Part shown: piece by piece, positions 6,533 through 14,932 of the stretch
Numbering within the stretch: the stretch's first letter is position 1
Layout of the letters: each line of letters begins with the position of its first letter
Assembly: GCA_017620025.1 (NCBI GenBank)
Contig: JAFZRF010000052.1
Coordinates: 1 to 52,808 of the forward strand
DNA length: 52,808 bases
Direction of reading: 5' to 3'
Source: Ruminococcus sp.
GTDB taxonomy: Bacteria; Bacillota; Clostridia; Oscillospirales; Ruminococcaceae
Position numbers and translations under genes: made by a program
Notes under the pieces: generated by a model
Told to the model about the DNA's origin: nothing
What the model saw: the letters and a program-made list of their open reading frames with translations, nothing else
The model's database searches: none

Positions 6533-8982
6533 TGGCAGAAAGGATCCCGACAGTACCTCAGGCAGACGATGAGCGAATTCCGACGATGCCACAGGACAGC
6601 GATGAACGCATACCCACGATGCCACAGGACAGCGACGAGCGCATACCCACGATGCCTCAGGGCAGCGAGGAACATATACCCACAATGCCGCAGGGCAGCG
6701 ATGAACGCATACCCACAATGCCGCAGGGCAGCGACGAGCGTATACCCACGATGCCGCAGGGAATCAGTGACCGCATCCCGACAGTGCCGCAGGGCGGAGC
6801 AGACGGTCGCATCCCGACAGTGCCGCAGGGCGGTGCAGACGGACGTATAGCTACAGTACCTCAGGGCGGTGCAGCGACAGCGGCTCAGACAAATTCAAGA
6901 CCTTCTCTCTTTGCCGGCAGGCTCAGCCTGAAGGGCGAAAGAGGAAACGAATTCGAGATAGACGGCAATAAGGTGATAAGCAACGACAGCGGCGAGTCAC
7001 AGATCTTCGGCTGTACCATGAAGGACAGCAGTGAGAGCTATGTTGCAAGGATACTCACAACAGTTACGCCTGCTGACAGTGTCGAGAGAAGACAGGTGCG
7101 TGACAAGGTCATTTCCTTCCTTGACAGCGTCAGCCGGAAGAATAATTCGCACATCCTTCCTCTTATCGATCACGGTACAGTCAGGATAGGCGACAAGGAC
7201 TACTACGCCGAGATATATCCCTTCTGTGAGGGCGGCGACCTCGGCAGGCGTGCCGGCAGCTTTGATTATGCCACACTCTGCAAGGAGATAATCCCCGCAG
7301 TGAATTCGGCCCTGCATGAGTTCCATGAGGCAGGCTTCGTTCACAGGGATGTAAAGCCCGATAACCTCTACTATTACAAGGGCAGGGTAGTTCTCGGTGA
7401 TTTCGGCATCACCTGCGATCTCCGTGAGGACGGCTTTGCTACCGACCGCAAGAAGACCGGAACCCTCGGCTACTACGCACCTGAGCTCATGTCTCAGGCG
7501 GCTATCAAGGCCTCCGATTACTATTCATTCGGCCAGACGATATGGACTCTCTACAGCGGCGAGATGATGTACCGCAACCTGCTGCGTATCTACAAGAGCT
7601 ATGGCATAGACGAGCAGCGCAATCAGGTAAACTTCGCCATGATGAACAATACCTATTTCGGCCTTGACGAGATACCTGAGAGCCAGTCCTTCTTCGAGGT
7701 GCTCATCCGCGGACTTCTCCAGTATGATCCCACCGAGCGCTTTGACTACGATCAGGTAAAGCGCTGGCTGAACGAAGACAAGTCCCTCATCAACGAGGTC
7801 AAGGGACTTGAGGCTTCCAAGACGACATACTCCCGTCCGTTCAAGCTTTTAGGCGGCGAGGCATGGAACGACGGCGAGCTTGCAGAGACCCTCAGGAAGC
7901 ACTGGGATGATGCAAAGCAGTACCTCTATGACGGAACTATCCGTGATTTCATTGCCATGGAGAATTTCGACCTGGCGACCTACCTCAAGCAGCTTGTCAA
8001 GAAGTATGCCTATACTCCCTACGAGGAGAAGACTTCCTACTGGCATGATGAAGGTCTCAGCCGGCTTATCATGCACCTTGAGAATAACAAGCGTCTCTGC
8101 TGGCATGATATGGTCATTGAAGACATAACCGATGTCGGGAAGCTGGATCTTAATGATACTGGATCTCAGGCAGCCGACCTTATCCGTTCGCATCTTATAA
8201 TGGAGTGGTATCAGACACAGCGCAGCTGCAACGATACCGTAATAGAGATGCTGCAGACTGCCACTGACTTCTACTGCGGTGATACCGATGGTTACAGGAT
8301 AGGAAAGGAATGGTTCAGCCGTTTTTCCGATATCGGCAGGGATTCAATCTATGCCGGAGCTTCCGATCTTGACGGCGCAGTTATGAAGCTCTTTGAGAAG
8401 CCGTCATACGTATACGGTACAGAGCGTATCGAAGGCGTTGACCGTCCGGGAAGACTGCCGTACCTCCTTGTGGACAGGCATGATTTCCTTGGTGCTCTCT
8501 GTATGTGGGGCTACTGGGAAGCAGTAAAGCTACTGCATCAGTCATTCAGTCAGTCCGTGTATCTGCGGTTTGAACTTCTTTTCCATTTCCTCGATGAAAA
8601 TACGACCGGCGATGTACAGGCAAAGGTACGCAGCTTCTATAACGAGTACGGCCCGAGCGGCTATATCACATGGCTCAGCAGGAACTTTGAGCTGTATACT
8701 GTCTCCGGCACACGCTGCACAGAGCTTACGGAGCAGATCAGGACGAATATCCCCGATCCGGCTTCCGATATAAAGACGCAGTGTCAGACGTTCGCAGAAG
8801 TATACGAACTCCTCAAGGAGCTTCTGCAGTATAACGAGGCAGATATCTTCATGGCGAGAATAGGTATCATTCAGTCAGGAAACGGCGAATGCTTCACCTC
8901 CGACAAGCTCAGTGCAATGTGGTATTTTGATTTCCTCGGGCAGGCAAGTCCGCTCGGATTCAAATTTGATTCAGGAATATAA
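6532..8982 (+). CDS. Ser/Thr protein kinase with an N-terminal array of IPT(M/V)PQ repeats
   Basis: 816 residues from the ATG at 6532, which overlaps the phosphatase stop; an earlier in-frame start at 6439 would lie inside the phosphatase gene. Residues ~4-115 are about ten 11-12-residue repeats of the type RIPTMPQGSDE. A Hanks-type kinase domain follows (about 125-420): HRDVKPDN (catalytic loop) and DFGIT (metal-binding loop) are intact, but the usual VAIK lysine position reads YVARIL, so Lys appears replaced by Arg. TGTLGYYAPEL is the activation-segment/APE region. The last ~390 residues (Trp/Asp/Tyr-rich, mostly helical) match nothing I recognise. No transmembrane segment, unlike PknB/PrkC. 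Likely autophosphorylates the repeat Thr residues for FHA binding (inference). Confidence 0.93.
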   Translation: MAERIPTVPQADDERIPTMPQDSDERIPTMPQDSDERIPTMPQGSEEHIPTMPQGSDERIPTMPQGSDERIPTMPQGISDRIPTVPQGGADGRIPTVPQGGADGRIATVPQGGAATAAQTNSRPSLFAGRLSLKGERGNEFEIDGNKVISNDSGESQIFGCTMKDSSESYVARILTTVTPADSVERRQVRDKVISFLDSVSRKNNSHILPLIDHGTVRIGDKDYYAEIYPFCEGGDLGRRAGSFDYATLCKEIIPAVNSALHEFHEAGFVHRDVKPDNLYYYKGRVVLGDFGITCDLREDGFATDRKKTGTLGYYAPELMSQAAIKASDYYSFGQTIWTLYSGEMMYRNLLRIYKSYGIDEQRNQVNFAMMNNTYFGLDEIPESQSFFEVLIRGLLQYDPTERFDYDQVKRWLNEDKSLINEVKGLEASKTTYSRPFKLLGGEAWNDGELAETLRKHWDDAKQYLYDGTIRDFIAMENFDLATYLKQLVKKYAYTPYEEKTSYWHDEGLSRLIMHLENNKRLCWHDMVIEDITDVGKLDLNDTGSQAADLIRSHLIMEWYQTQRSCNDTVIEMLQTATDFYCGDTDGYRIGKEWFSRFSDIGRDSIYAGASDLDGAVMKLFEKPSYVYGTERIEGVDRPGRLPYLLVDRHDFLGALCMWGYWEAVKLLHQSFSQSVYLRFELLFHFLDENTTGDVQAKVRSFYNEYGPSGYITWLSRNFELYTVSGTRCTELTEQIRTNIPDPASDIKTQCQTFAEVYELLKELLQYNEADIFMARIGIIQSGNGECFTSDKLSAMWYFDFLGQASPLGFKFDSGI
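6541..6870 (+). repeat. Tandem 33-36-base coding repeats (IPTMPQ array)
   Basis: About ten consecutive in-frame units encode [R/H]IPT[M/V]PQ plus a four- or five-residue Asp/Glu/Gly/Ser spacer. The middle units are nearly identical at the DNA level and the outer units have drifted, which suggests slippage or recombination-driven change in copy number. Confidence 0.9.
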
Positions 8983-8994
8983 GGAGGCCGGACA

Positions 8995-10416
8995 ATGATA
9001 CAGAACAACGGAATCAATATAAGCAGGCTCGCAGAGGCAGCGGCTAAGCAGAAGGACGTGCTCGATGAGCTTTTTACCGGGCTTCGCAATGAGCACAGTG
9101 AGTATCAGGCCAATAACCCCCTCTACAGAAAGTACGGCTTCTTCAATCTTGTCTGGACACTCCTTGTACTTGCAGGCATAGTCTTCGCATTCCTCAAAAG
9201 GGAGCTGCTAACAGAGAAGCTTTCCGACAAGCTGTTTGAAATGAACGTACCGACCGGAGCCAGAGACGAGCTTGAAGCAAATCTTATCTGGCTGGGAGCG
9301 GCTCTGCTGGTACTAATTGCTGTGATAAGGGTGACGAATCTTCTGAGGATGATCTACAGCCGCAGAGTTTCAAGGCGGGCAGCAAAGATAGGTTCATTCC
9401 GCAAGACTGCCGAAAAGCGTATGGCAGCTACTGACATGGCCGATTTCAGAGCGGCTGTTGTCAATGCAGCAGAGGAAGGCAACAGGGATTTTTCAGCAGA
9501 CCGCAAGAACGATCTCGGAAAAAAGATCAGCGCCTTCAGAGACAGTCTTGCAAATTCCAACCGTCATGCACGACTGATAAAGGGTATCGTATCACCTGTT
9601 CTTTCGGCATTTTACTATCTCTTCGGTTTTGCCGTGATATGGCTGCTTAAAGACAAGTTCGCGGACGACAGCTATATTACATATATGTGGCTTGTCCTCT
9701 TCGGCATCTACACCTATTTTGCCATCGATGCAGTCATATGCAGCATCGGCGGCTACCTCGGAAAGTTCATGCGTCCCTTCGGCTGTCTTCTTGCAGCGGG
9801 CTACGCAGCATTCCTATGGTACATAATAAGAGGTATTGACGGCAGTTTCTTTGACAGCGCAGCTTTCTGCACAAATGACGGAACGAAGCTCATACCGCAG
9901 CTGAAGATCTCCTATGTGGTGATACTGCTCCAGTTCATAGCAATGATCGTTGGCATCATCAAGGGAGATTATCTCGGAATGAAGGATAAATGGGAGCATT
10001 CCTTTGATCTTTCCATGCTCTACGGCGGTTCCGGCAGAATGAAGACAAGAGGCTCCGTGATACGCCGTATGCTCTGGAGCTTGCCGTGGGTACTGGCAGC
10101 ATGGGCAGCCGGCATATATTTATCCAGGGCACTGGTTCTCGTATCCTTTGTAATTACCTGGTGGAGATCAATGCCGCTGTTCAAGCCGTTCGGTTCGGTC
10201 ATCTATGAGTTTTTCGGAAGAGTAAAGTCGATAAGTATGTCACTTATGAGCTTTGCACTCATGATCATGATCATCCTCCGTGTCAACGGCGCTTTAAGCA
10301 TGAAGGATCTGATCATGTTCGGCATTGCCCTTGTGGTATATCTGGTATTCGGACTTATCATCAAAGCAATAAACGACGGCACAGAGCTTTTCGGCTTCAT
10401 GAATTTCTTTGTATAA
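8995..10416 (+). CDS. Polytopic membrane protein of unknown function, last gene of the signalling operon
   Basis: 473 residues that I do not recognise. About nine or ten hydrophobic segments are visible: near residues 48-68, 100-117, 200-220, 232-254, 263-278, 307-325, 361-391 (probably two), 410-426 and 440-458. A long soluble loop of ~80 residues (118-198), rich in Arg/Lys/Glu, separates the second and third segments. There is no signal peptide. AAGGAGG lies 8 bases before the ATG and the gap to the kinase gene is 12 bases; a strong terminator follows. It may be the membrane anchor or effector of the kinase/FHA/AAA+ system, on context alone. Confidence 0.88.
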   Translation: MIQNNGINISRLAEAAAKQKDVLDELFTGLRNEHSEYQANNPLYRKYGFFNLVWTLLVLAGIVFAFLKRELLTEKLSDKLFEMNVPTGARDELEANLIWLGAALLVLIAVIRVTNLLRMIYSRRVSRRAAKIGSFRKTAEKRMAATDMADFRAAVVNAAEEGNRDFSADRKNDLGKKISAFRDSLANSNRHARLIKGIVSPVLSAFYYLFGFAVIWLLKDKFADDSYITYMWLVLFGIYTYFAIDAVICSIGGYLGKFMRPFGCLLAAGYAAFLWYIIRGIDGSFFDSAAFCTNDGTKLIPQLKISYVVILLQFIAMIVGIIKGDYLGMKDKWEHSFDLSMLYGGSGRMKTRGSVIRRMLWSLPWVLAAWAAGIYLSRALVLVSFVITWWRSMPLFKPFGSVIYEFFGRVKSISMSLMSFALMIMIILRVNGALSMKDLIMFGIALVVYLVFGLIIKAINDGTELFGFMNFFV

Positions 10417-10434
10417 CAGCCCTGCAGGCTCCTG

Positions 10435-10474
10435 TATCCCGGAGGTATACCGATACTTCCGGGATATTTTTTTG
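10435..10474 (+). terminator. Terminator of the signalling operon
   Basis: A 15-base arm (10435-10449) pairs with 10452-10466 (one wobble) and is followed by a run of T to 10474. Confidence 0.9.
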
Positions 10475-10490
10475 TAATATGAAAAAATAA

Positions 10491-10519
10491 TTGAATCTGC
10501 CGCATCAACGTGATATAAT
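10491..10519 (+). promoter_or_regulatory. Promoter of sbcDC
   Basis: TTGAAT (10491-10496), 17-base spacer, TATAAT (10514-10519), with an AAAGGAGG ribosome site at 10537. Confidence 0.75.
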
Positions 10520-10549
10520 GGTAATACAGAAACCATAAAGGAGGACACT

Positions 10550-11704
10550 ATGAAGCTATTTCATCTTTCAGATCTTCATATAGGCCTTAAACTCTATGAC
10601 CGTGATCTTCGTCAGGATCAGGAGCATATCCTCGGCCTGATAGTGAAGGCAGCAGCAGAGCAGCGCCCCGATGCAGTCATCATTGCCGGTGATATCTACG
10701 ACAAAGCAGTTCCGTCAGCTGAGGCAGTGAGCCTGTTTGACAGTTTCATATCCTCTCTGACAGAGACTCTTCCGGATGCTGAGATCATGATGATAAGCGG
10801 CAACCATGACAGCGCCCCGAGAGTGAACGTATACCGCAGCATACTCAGCCGTCAGCGTATACATATGATAGGCATCCCGCCGCAGGCTCCCGGAGAGCAT
10901 ATCGAGAAGGTAACTCTTTCCGACGAGTACGGCGATGTGGATTTCTGGCTTCTCCCTTTTGTAAAGCCGTCTATGGTACGCAGAGCAGTCGGTACAGAAG
11001 AGGATACGGCACTCTCCTATGATGAGGCAGTACGCCGTCTGCTTGCAAGGGATATGCCTGATCCGGAGCGCCGCAGCGTTCTTGTCAGCCACCAGTTCTA
11101 TCTGCCGGACGGCAGTGATCCGGACAGCATCGGCCGAACGGATTCCGAGATAAAGACAGCCGGAAATATAGACAGTATCAGCGCTGATGTACTCGAGCCG
11201 TATGACTATGCCGCACTCGGCCATATCCACAAGCCCATGACAGTGGGCAAGCACCGTTTCCGCTACTGCGGCACCCCGCTTGCATATTCGGTAAGTGAGG
11301 CCGGACAGCAGAAGGGTATAATCATGGCAGAGCTCGGCGAGAAGAGGACTGAGGTATCACTGACCGTCATTCCTCTTGAGCCCCTTCATCAGGTACGCGA
11401 GATAACAGGCAGCCTTGAGGAGATACTCTCACAGGCCTGCGATGATTACGTAAGGGCAGTACTCGTCGGAAGACCGGGCGCAGATGCCTTCGATATACAG
11501 GACAGGCTTCGCTGCGCATTCCCGAATCTCCTTGAGATAAGACGTGAATGGCAGGGAATTAGAGGCACAGCCCTCAGCGGCAGCTCACCTGCACCGGATA
11601 CAGACCCGTTCACCATATGCTGCCAGATGCTCGGAGACCTTGACGAAGCGGAAGAAGCTCTTCTCCGTGAGGTAGTGAACGCAGTAAAGGAGGAAGAGGA
11701 ATGA
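10550..11704 (+). CDS. sbcD: Exonuclease subunit SbcD (Mre11-type)
   Basis: 384 residues. Metallophosphoesterase that, with SbcC, forms the SbcCD (Mre11-Rad50) nuclease which cleaves hairpins and processes blocked DNA ends. The metal-binding motifs run in the expected order: LSDLHIG (residues 6-12), AGDIYDKAVPS (about 45-55), SGNHDS (about 84-89), VSHQFY (about 182) and ALGHIHKP (about 222-229). The ATG has an optimal AAAGGAGG site. Its stop overlaps the sbcC start by four bases (ATGA), the normal arrangement for this pair. The family assignment is certain. Confidence 0.97.
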   Translation: MKLFHLSDLHIGLKLYDRDLRQDQEHILGLIVKAAAEQRPDAVIIAGDIYDKAVPSAEAVSLFDSFISSLTETLPDAEIMMISGNHDSAPRVNVYRSILSRQRIHMIGIPPQAPGEHIEKVTLSDEYGDVDFWLLPFVKPSMVRRAVGTEEDTALSYDEAVRRLLARDMPDPERRSVLVSHQFYLPDGSDPDSIGRTDSEIKTAGNIDSISADVLEPYDYAALGHIHKPMTVGKHRFRYCGTPLAYSVSEAGQQKGIIMAELGEKRTEVSLTVIPLEPLHQVREITGSLEEILSQACDDYVRAVLVGRPGADAFDIQDRLRCAFPNLLEIRREWQGIRGTALSGSSPAPDTDPFTICCQMLGDLDEAEEALLREVVNAVKEEEE

Positions 11705-14700
11705 GACCGCTTAAACTCAGAATGGAAGCATTCGGCTCCTACGGAAAGGAGACCGTGATAGACTTCACACGTCCGTCTCAGGAGCTCTTCCTGATAACCG
11801 GAGATACCGGCTCGGGCAAATCAACGATATTTGAAGCGATAGTGTTCGCTCTCTACGGCGCACCCGACAGGGACAAGAGGCTCAAATCCGGCCTTGACTT
11901 CCAGAGCAGGTTTGTCCGTGACGGCGCAGAACCCTATGCGGAGCTTACCTTTACAGAGCTTACGGGCGGCGAGGAGCTTACCTATACTGTCCGCCGGACT
12001 CCGAGACACAGAGTCAGGAAAAAGCGCGGCGAGGGCTTCAAGGACGTTTCCGAGACGCTGAGCCTTACAATGCCCGACGGAATTGAGTATCCGCAGAAGG
12101 AAACGCAGGAAAAGATAACCGAAATAGTGGGCCTGACAAGAGAGCAGTTCATGCAGGTCGCCATGATCGCTCAGGGAGAGTTCAGAGAGCTGATAAGCTC
12201 CGATACCCCGAGACGCAAGTCGATCTTCCGAAAGCTCTTCGGCACGGAGATATTCGACAGAATAGTCGGAGAGCTCGATTCCCGCAGAAAGCTGCTTGAA
12301 GCGGAAATGGAAAAGATACAGGAGGTCTGCCGGACGCACGTATCCATGATAGTCCTCCCGCCCGAAGCACAGGAAGACGAGGATAACAGGATAAAGGTGC
12401 TCCGTGACAGCATCGTCTCCTCGAAGCGTCTCAGCATCACCGACCTTGAAGAACTGACGGGAGCCATGAGCACATACTGTGAGGAGCTTTCCGGAGAGCT
12501 CGGTGAGCTTGAGAAAAACGCATCACAGAAGGAGAAGGAAAGAGACAGGATACGTGAGAGCTTTGCAAAGGGTGAGCAACTTGTAAAGGCCTTTGTCTCA
12601 GCTGAAGCAGCCGAAAGGGATCTTAAGGAATGCACTGCCGCAGTTCCTGTTATAAAGGAGTACGAGAAGCAGCGCAAGGCCATAACCGATTCCTATGCCG
12701 TAAAGACCAAGTACACTTCCTATGAAAGAGCCGCAAAGGACGCAGAAGAAACAAAGCAGAAGCTTGACAGGCTGCGTGAGGAACTGCCGGCACTGACCGA
12801 AGCTTCCGAAAAGGCAGCAGCAGAGGAAAGAGCAGCCACAGCAGAGAGCGATAAGGAGCTTGAAGCCTGTACAAAAGTACGTGAGCGCACTGAAAAGGCT
12901 GTAAAGGCGATAAGGGAACTGAAAGAGGCGCAGGAGCAGTTCAGACAGAAGACGGAAGCGCTTAAAACCTGTTCCGGTCTTGTTGCAGAGGCAGAAAAGG
13001 CCATGAAGGAGCATGAGATTCGTGAGAAGGAGTGGAAGGAACGTGAGAACGCCCTTTCAGATGCCGGAGTACGTCTTGTTGAATGCGGCGCAAGGAGAAA
13101 GAGCCTCATCACTGCAAGAGAACAGTATACAGCTGCCGCAGAGGCACAGAAAGCCGCGCAGCAGCAGGAGAAGAAGGCTGCTTCTGCAAAGCAGGCGTAT
13201 CTCAGTGCAAGAACTGACTTTGAAGCGGCAAACAGCGAATACTCAGTTATCCGCAGCCGTTTCCTTGATGCGCAGGCCGGTCTCCTTGCTTCTGAACTGC
13301 GTGACGGTGAAAAATGCCCTGTATGCGGCTCAAGAGAACACCCCGAGCCATGTGTGCTGAAAGACGAACACCGTGAGCTCACAAGGGAGACGGTTGAAGA
13401 GAAGCAGGCAGAGGTAACAGCTCTTGATGAAGTGCAGAACAAGCGCTCTGCGGAATCGAGTTCTGCATCTGAGCTGCTGGAAGAGAAGCGTGAACAGGCT
13501 GTAAAGCAGCTAAGTGTGCTGCTTTCTGCGACAGCAGAGCTTTCGGGAAAACAGACAGAAGGCATGACAGCAGAGCAGGCCGGCGCTGAGCTTGAAGCAC
13601 TTCTTGCTGAGGCAGAGAAAGCATATTCCGAAGCAGAAGTGAATGCGGGACTTCTTGAAAAAGTGCGGGAGGATCTTAAAAATGCCGGCGCTGAGGGAGA
13701 GAAGCTGCGTGAGAACGCAAAGAAGGCTTCCGACAACGTCAATGCTGCAAGAAATGCCTGTGCCGCAGCTGAAGCGGCCGTCAAGGAACGGGAGAGCCGT
13801 ATAGACTATCCTACCGAGGCTGAGGCTGAAGCTGCCCTTGCAGAAGCAGAGAAGAAGCGCAGCGAAAAGGAAGAGAAAAAGAAGACAGCGCAGAGTGTCG
13901 CTTCATTGGCTAAGACTAAGGCAGACAAGGCAGCAGCACAGATCGCACAGTATCAGGAACAGCTTCCCGGGCTTGAAAGCAGGCGTGATTCACTCCGGAC
14001 TGAGTACGAGCAGGAGATGAAGGAGAAGGACCTTGTGGAGTTTGAGTGGAAGGACATCACAGAAAAGCATACCATAGAGACAGCAGAGCAGCTGACGGAA
14101 AAGATCGACAGCCATAACCGCAGGATCCATGCGGCAGAGGGTGCTCTTAAATCGGCAAAGGCCACGGTCGGAGATCAGGAAAAGCCGGATATGGAGGCTC
14201 TTGAAGAAGCAAAGGCAAAGGCGGAGGAGGAATATCTCTCCGCCCAGCAGAGATGTAACGCCTGCAAGGATATATACTCAAGGAACAGCGGAGTGCTCGC
14301 ATCGCTTGCCGAGAAGCAGGAGGAACGCAGGATCACGGCGGAGAATTTCTCCCGCACGGAGAACCTCTACAAGCGTCTTTCCGGAAAGATGACCGACGGC
14401 AGGATGGATATAGAGACCAGAGTGCAGAGATTCTATCTTGCAAGGATACTCGATGCGGCAAACCGACGTTTCAGGGAGATGTCAGACGGCCGGTTCGAGC
14501 TGGGTATGACTCCCGAGGAGGCGGCAGCAAAGGGCAGCAATACCGGTCTCGACCTGATGGTATATGACAACGTCAACGGCAGCGAGAGAGAGATAAAGAC
14601 TCTCTCCGGCGGTGAATCCTTCATGGCGGCGCTGGCGCTTGCACTCGGTATGGCAGATCAGATACAGGAAAGCTCGGCAGCAGTGAATCTTGACATAATG

Positions 14701-14895
14701 TTCATCGACGAGGGCTTTGGCTCGCTCAGCGACCACGCAAGGGCACAGGCTATAAAGGTGCTCCGTACCATGGCTGGCGGCTCAAAGCTCATAGGTATCA
14801 TATCCCACGTAACGGAGCTGAAGCAGCAGATAGAGGACAAGCTCGTTGTTGAGAAGGACTCATCGGGCAGCCACATCAGCTGGGTCATCTCTTAG
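11701..14895 (+). CDS. sbcC: Exonuclease subunit SbcC (Rad50/SMC-type ATPase)
   Basis: 1064 residues. N-terminal ATPase lobe with GDTGSGKST (Walker A, residues 34-42) and a Q-loop region around EQFMQVAMIAQGEF. Long coiled coils of Glu/Lys/Ala heptads (about 190-530 and 560-900) flank the zinc hook CPVC (about residue 538), through which two SbcC molecules dimerise. The C-terminal lobe has LSGGE (about 968) and DIMFIDEGFGSL (Walker B, about 1000). ATP-driven partner of SbcD in double-strand-end processing. Large minus-strand open frames opposite the coiled coil come from its composition and are not genes. Confidence 0.97.
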   Translation: MRPLKLRMEAFGSYGKETVIDFTRPSQELFLITGDTGSGKSTIFEAIVFALYGAPDRDKRLKSGLDFQSRFVRDGAEPYAELTFTELTGGEELTYTVRRTPRHRVRKKRGEGFKDVSETLSLTMPDGIEYPQKETQEKITEIVGLTREQFMQVAMIAQGEFRELISSDTPRRKSIFRKLFGTEIFDRIVGELDSRRKLLEAEMEKIQEVCRTHVSMIVLPPEAQEDEDNRIKVLRDSIVSSKRLSITDLEELTGAMSTYCEELSGELGELEKNASQKEKERDRIRESFAKGEQLVKAFVSAEAAERDLKECTAAVPVIKEYEKQRKAITDSYAVKTKYTSYERAAKDAEETKQKLDRLREELPALTEASEKAAAEERAATAESDKELEACTKVRERTEKAVKAIRELKEAQEQFRQKTEALKTCSGLVAEAEKAMKEHEIREKEWKERENALSDAGVRLVECGARRKSLITAREQYTAAAEAQKAAQQQEKKAASAKQAYLSARTDFEAANSEYSVIRSRFLDAQAGLLASELRDGEKCPVCGSREHPEPCVLKDEHRELTRETVEEKQAEVTALDEVQNKRSAESSSASELLEEKREQAVKQLSVLLSATAELSGKQTEGMTAEQAGAELEALLAEAEKAYSEAEVNAGLLEKVREDLKNAGAEGEKLRENAKKASDNVNAARNACAAAEAAVKERESRIDYPTEAEAEAALAEAEKKRSEKEEKKKTAQSVASLAKTKADKAAAQIAQYQEQLPGLESRRDSLRTEYEQEMKEKDLVEFEWKDITEKHTIETAEQLTEKIDSHNRRIHAAEGALKSAKATVGDQEKPDMEALEEAKAKAEEEYLSAQQRCNACKDIYSRNSGVLASLAEKQEERRITAENFSRTENLYKRLSGKMTDGRMDIETRVQRFYLARILDAANRRFREMSDGRFELGMTPEEAAAKGSNTGLDLMVYDNVNGSEREIKTLSGGESFMAALALALGMADQIQESSAAVNLDIMFIDEGFGSLSDHARAQAIKVLRTMAGGSKLIGIISHVTELKQQIEDKLVVEKDSSGSHISWVIS

Positions 14896-14932
14896 TGTCA
14901 GGGATAATAGTTTATTTCGGGAGGGAATAACA

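Noticed and set aside
6541-6870. Possible CRISPR-like array (33-base repeats)
   Set aside because: Repeats are contiguous, in frame within the kinase gene, and have no unique spacers.
12720-13784. Long minus-strand open frame (354 codons) opposite sbcC
   Set aside because: Ser/Ala/Phe-rich composition mirrors the Glu/Lys/Ala coiled coil of sbcC; no ribosome site or recognisable domain.
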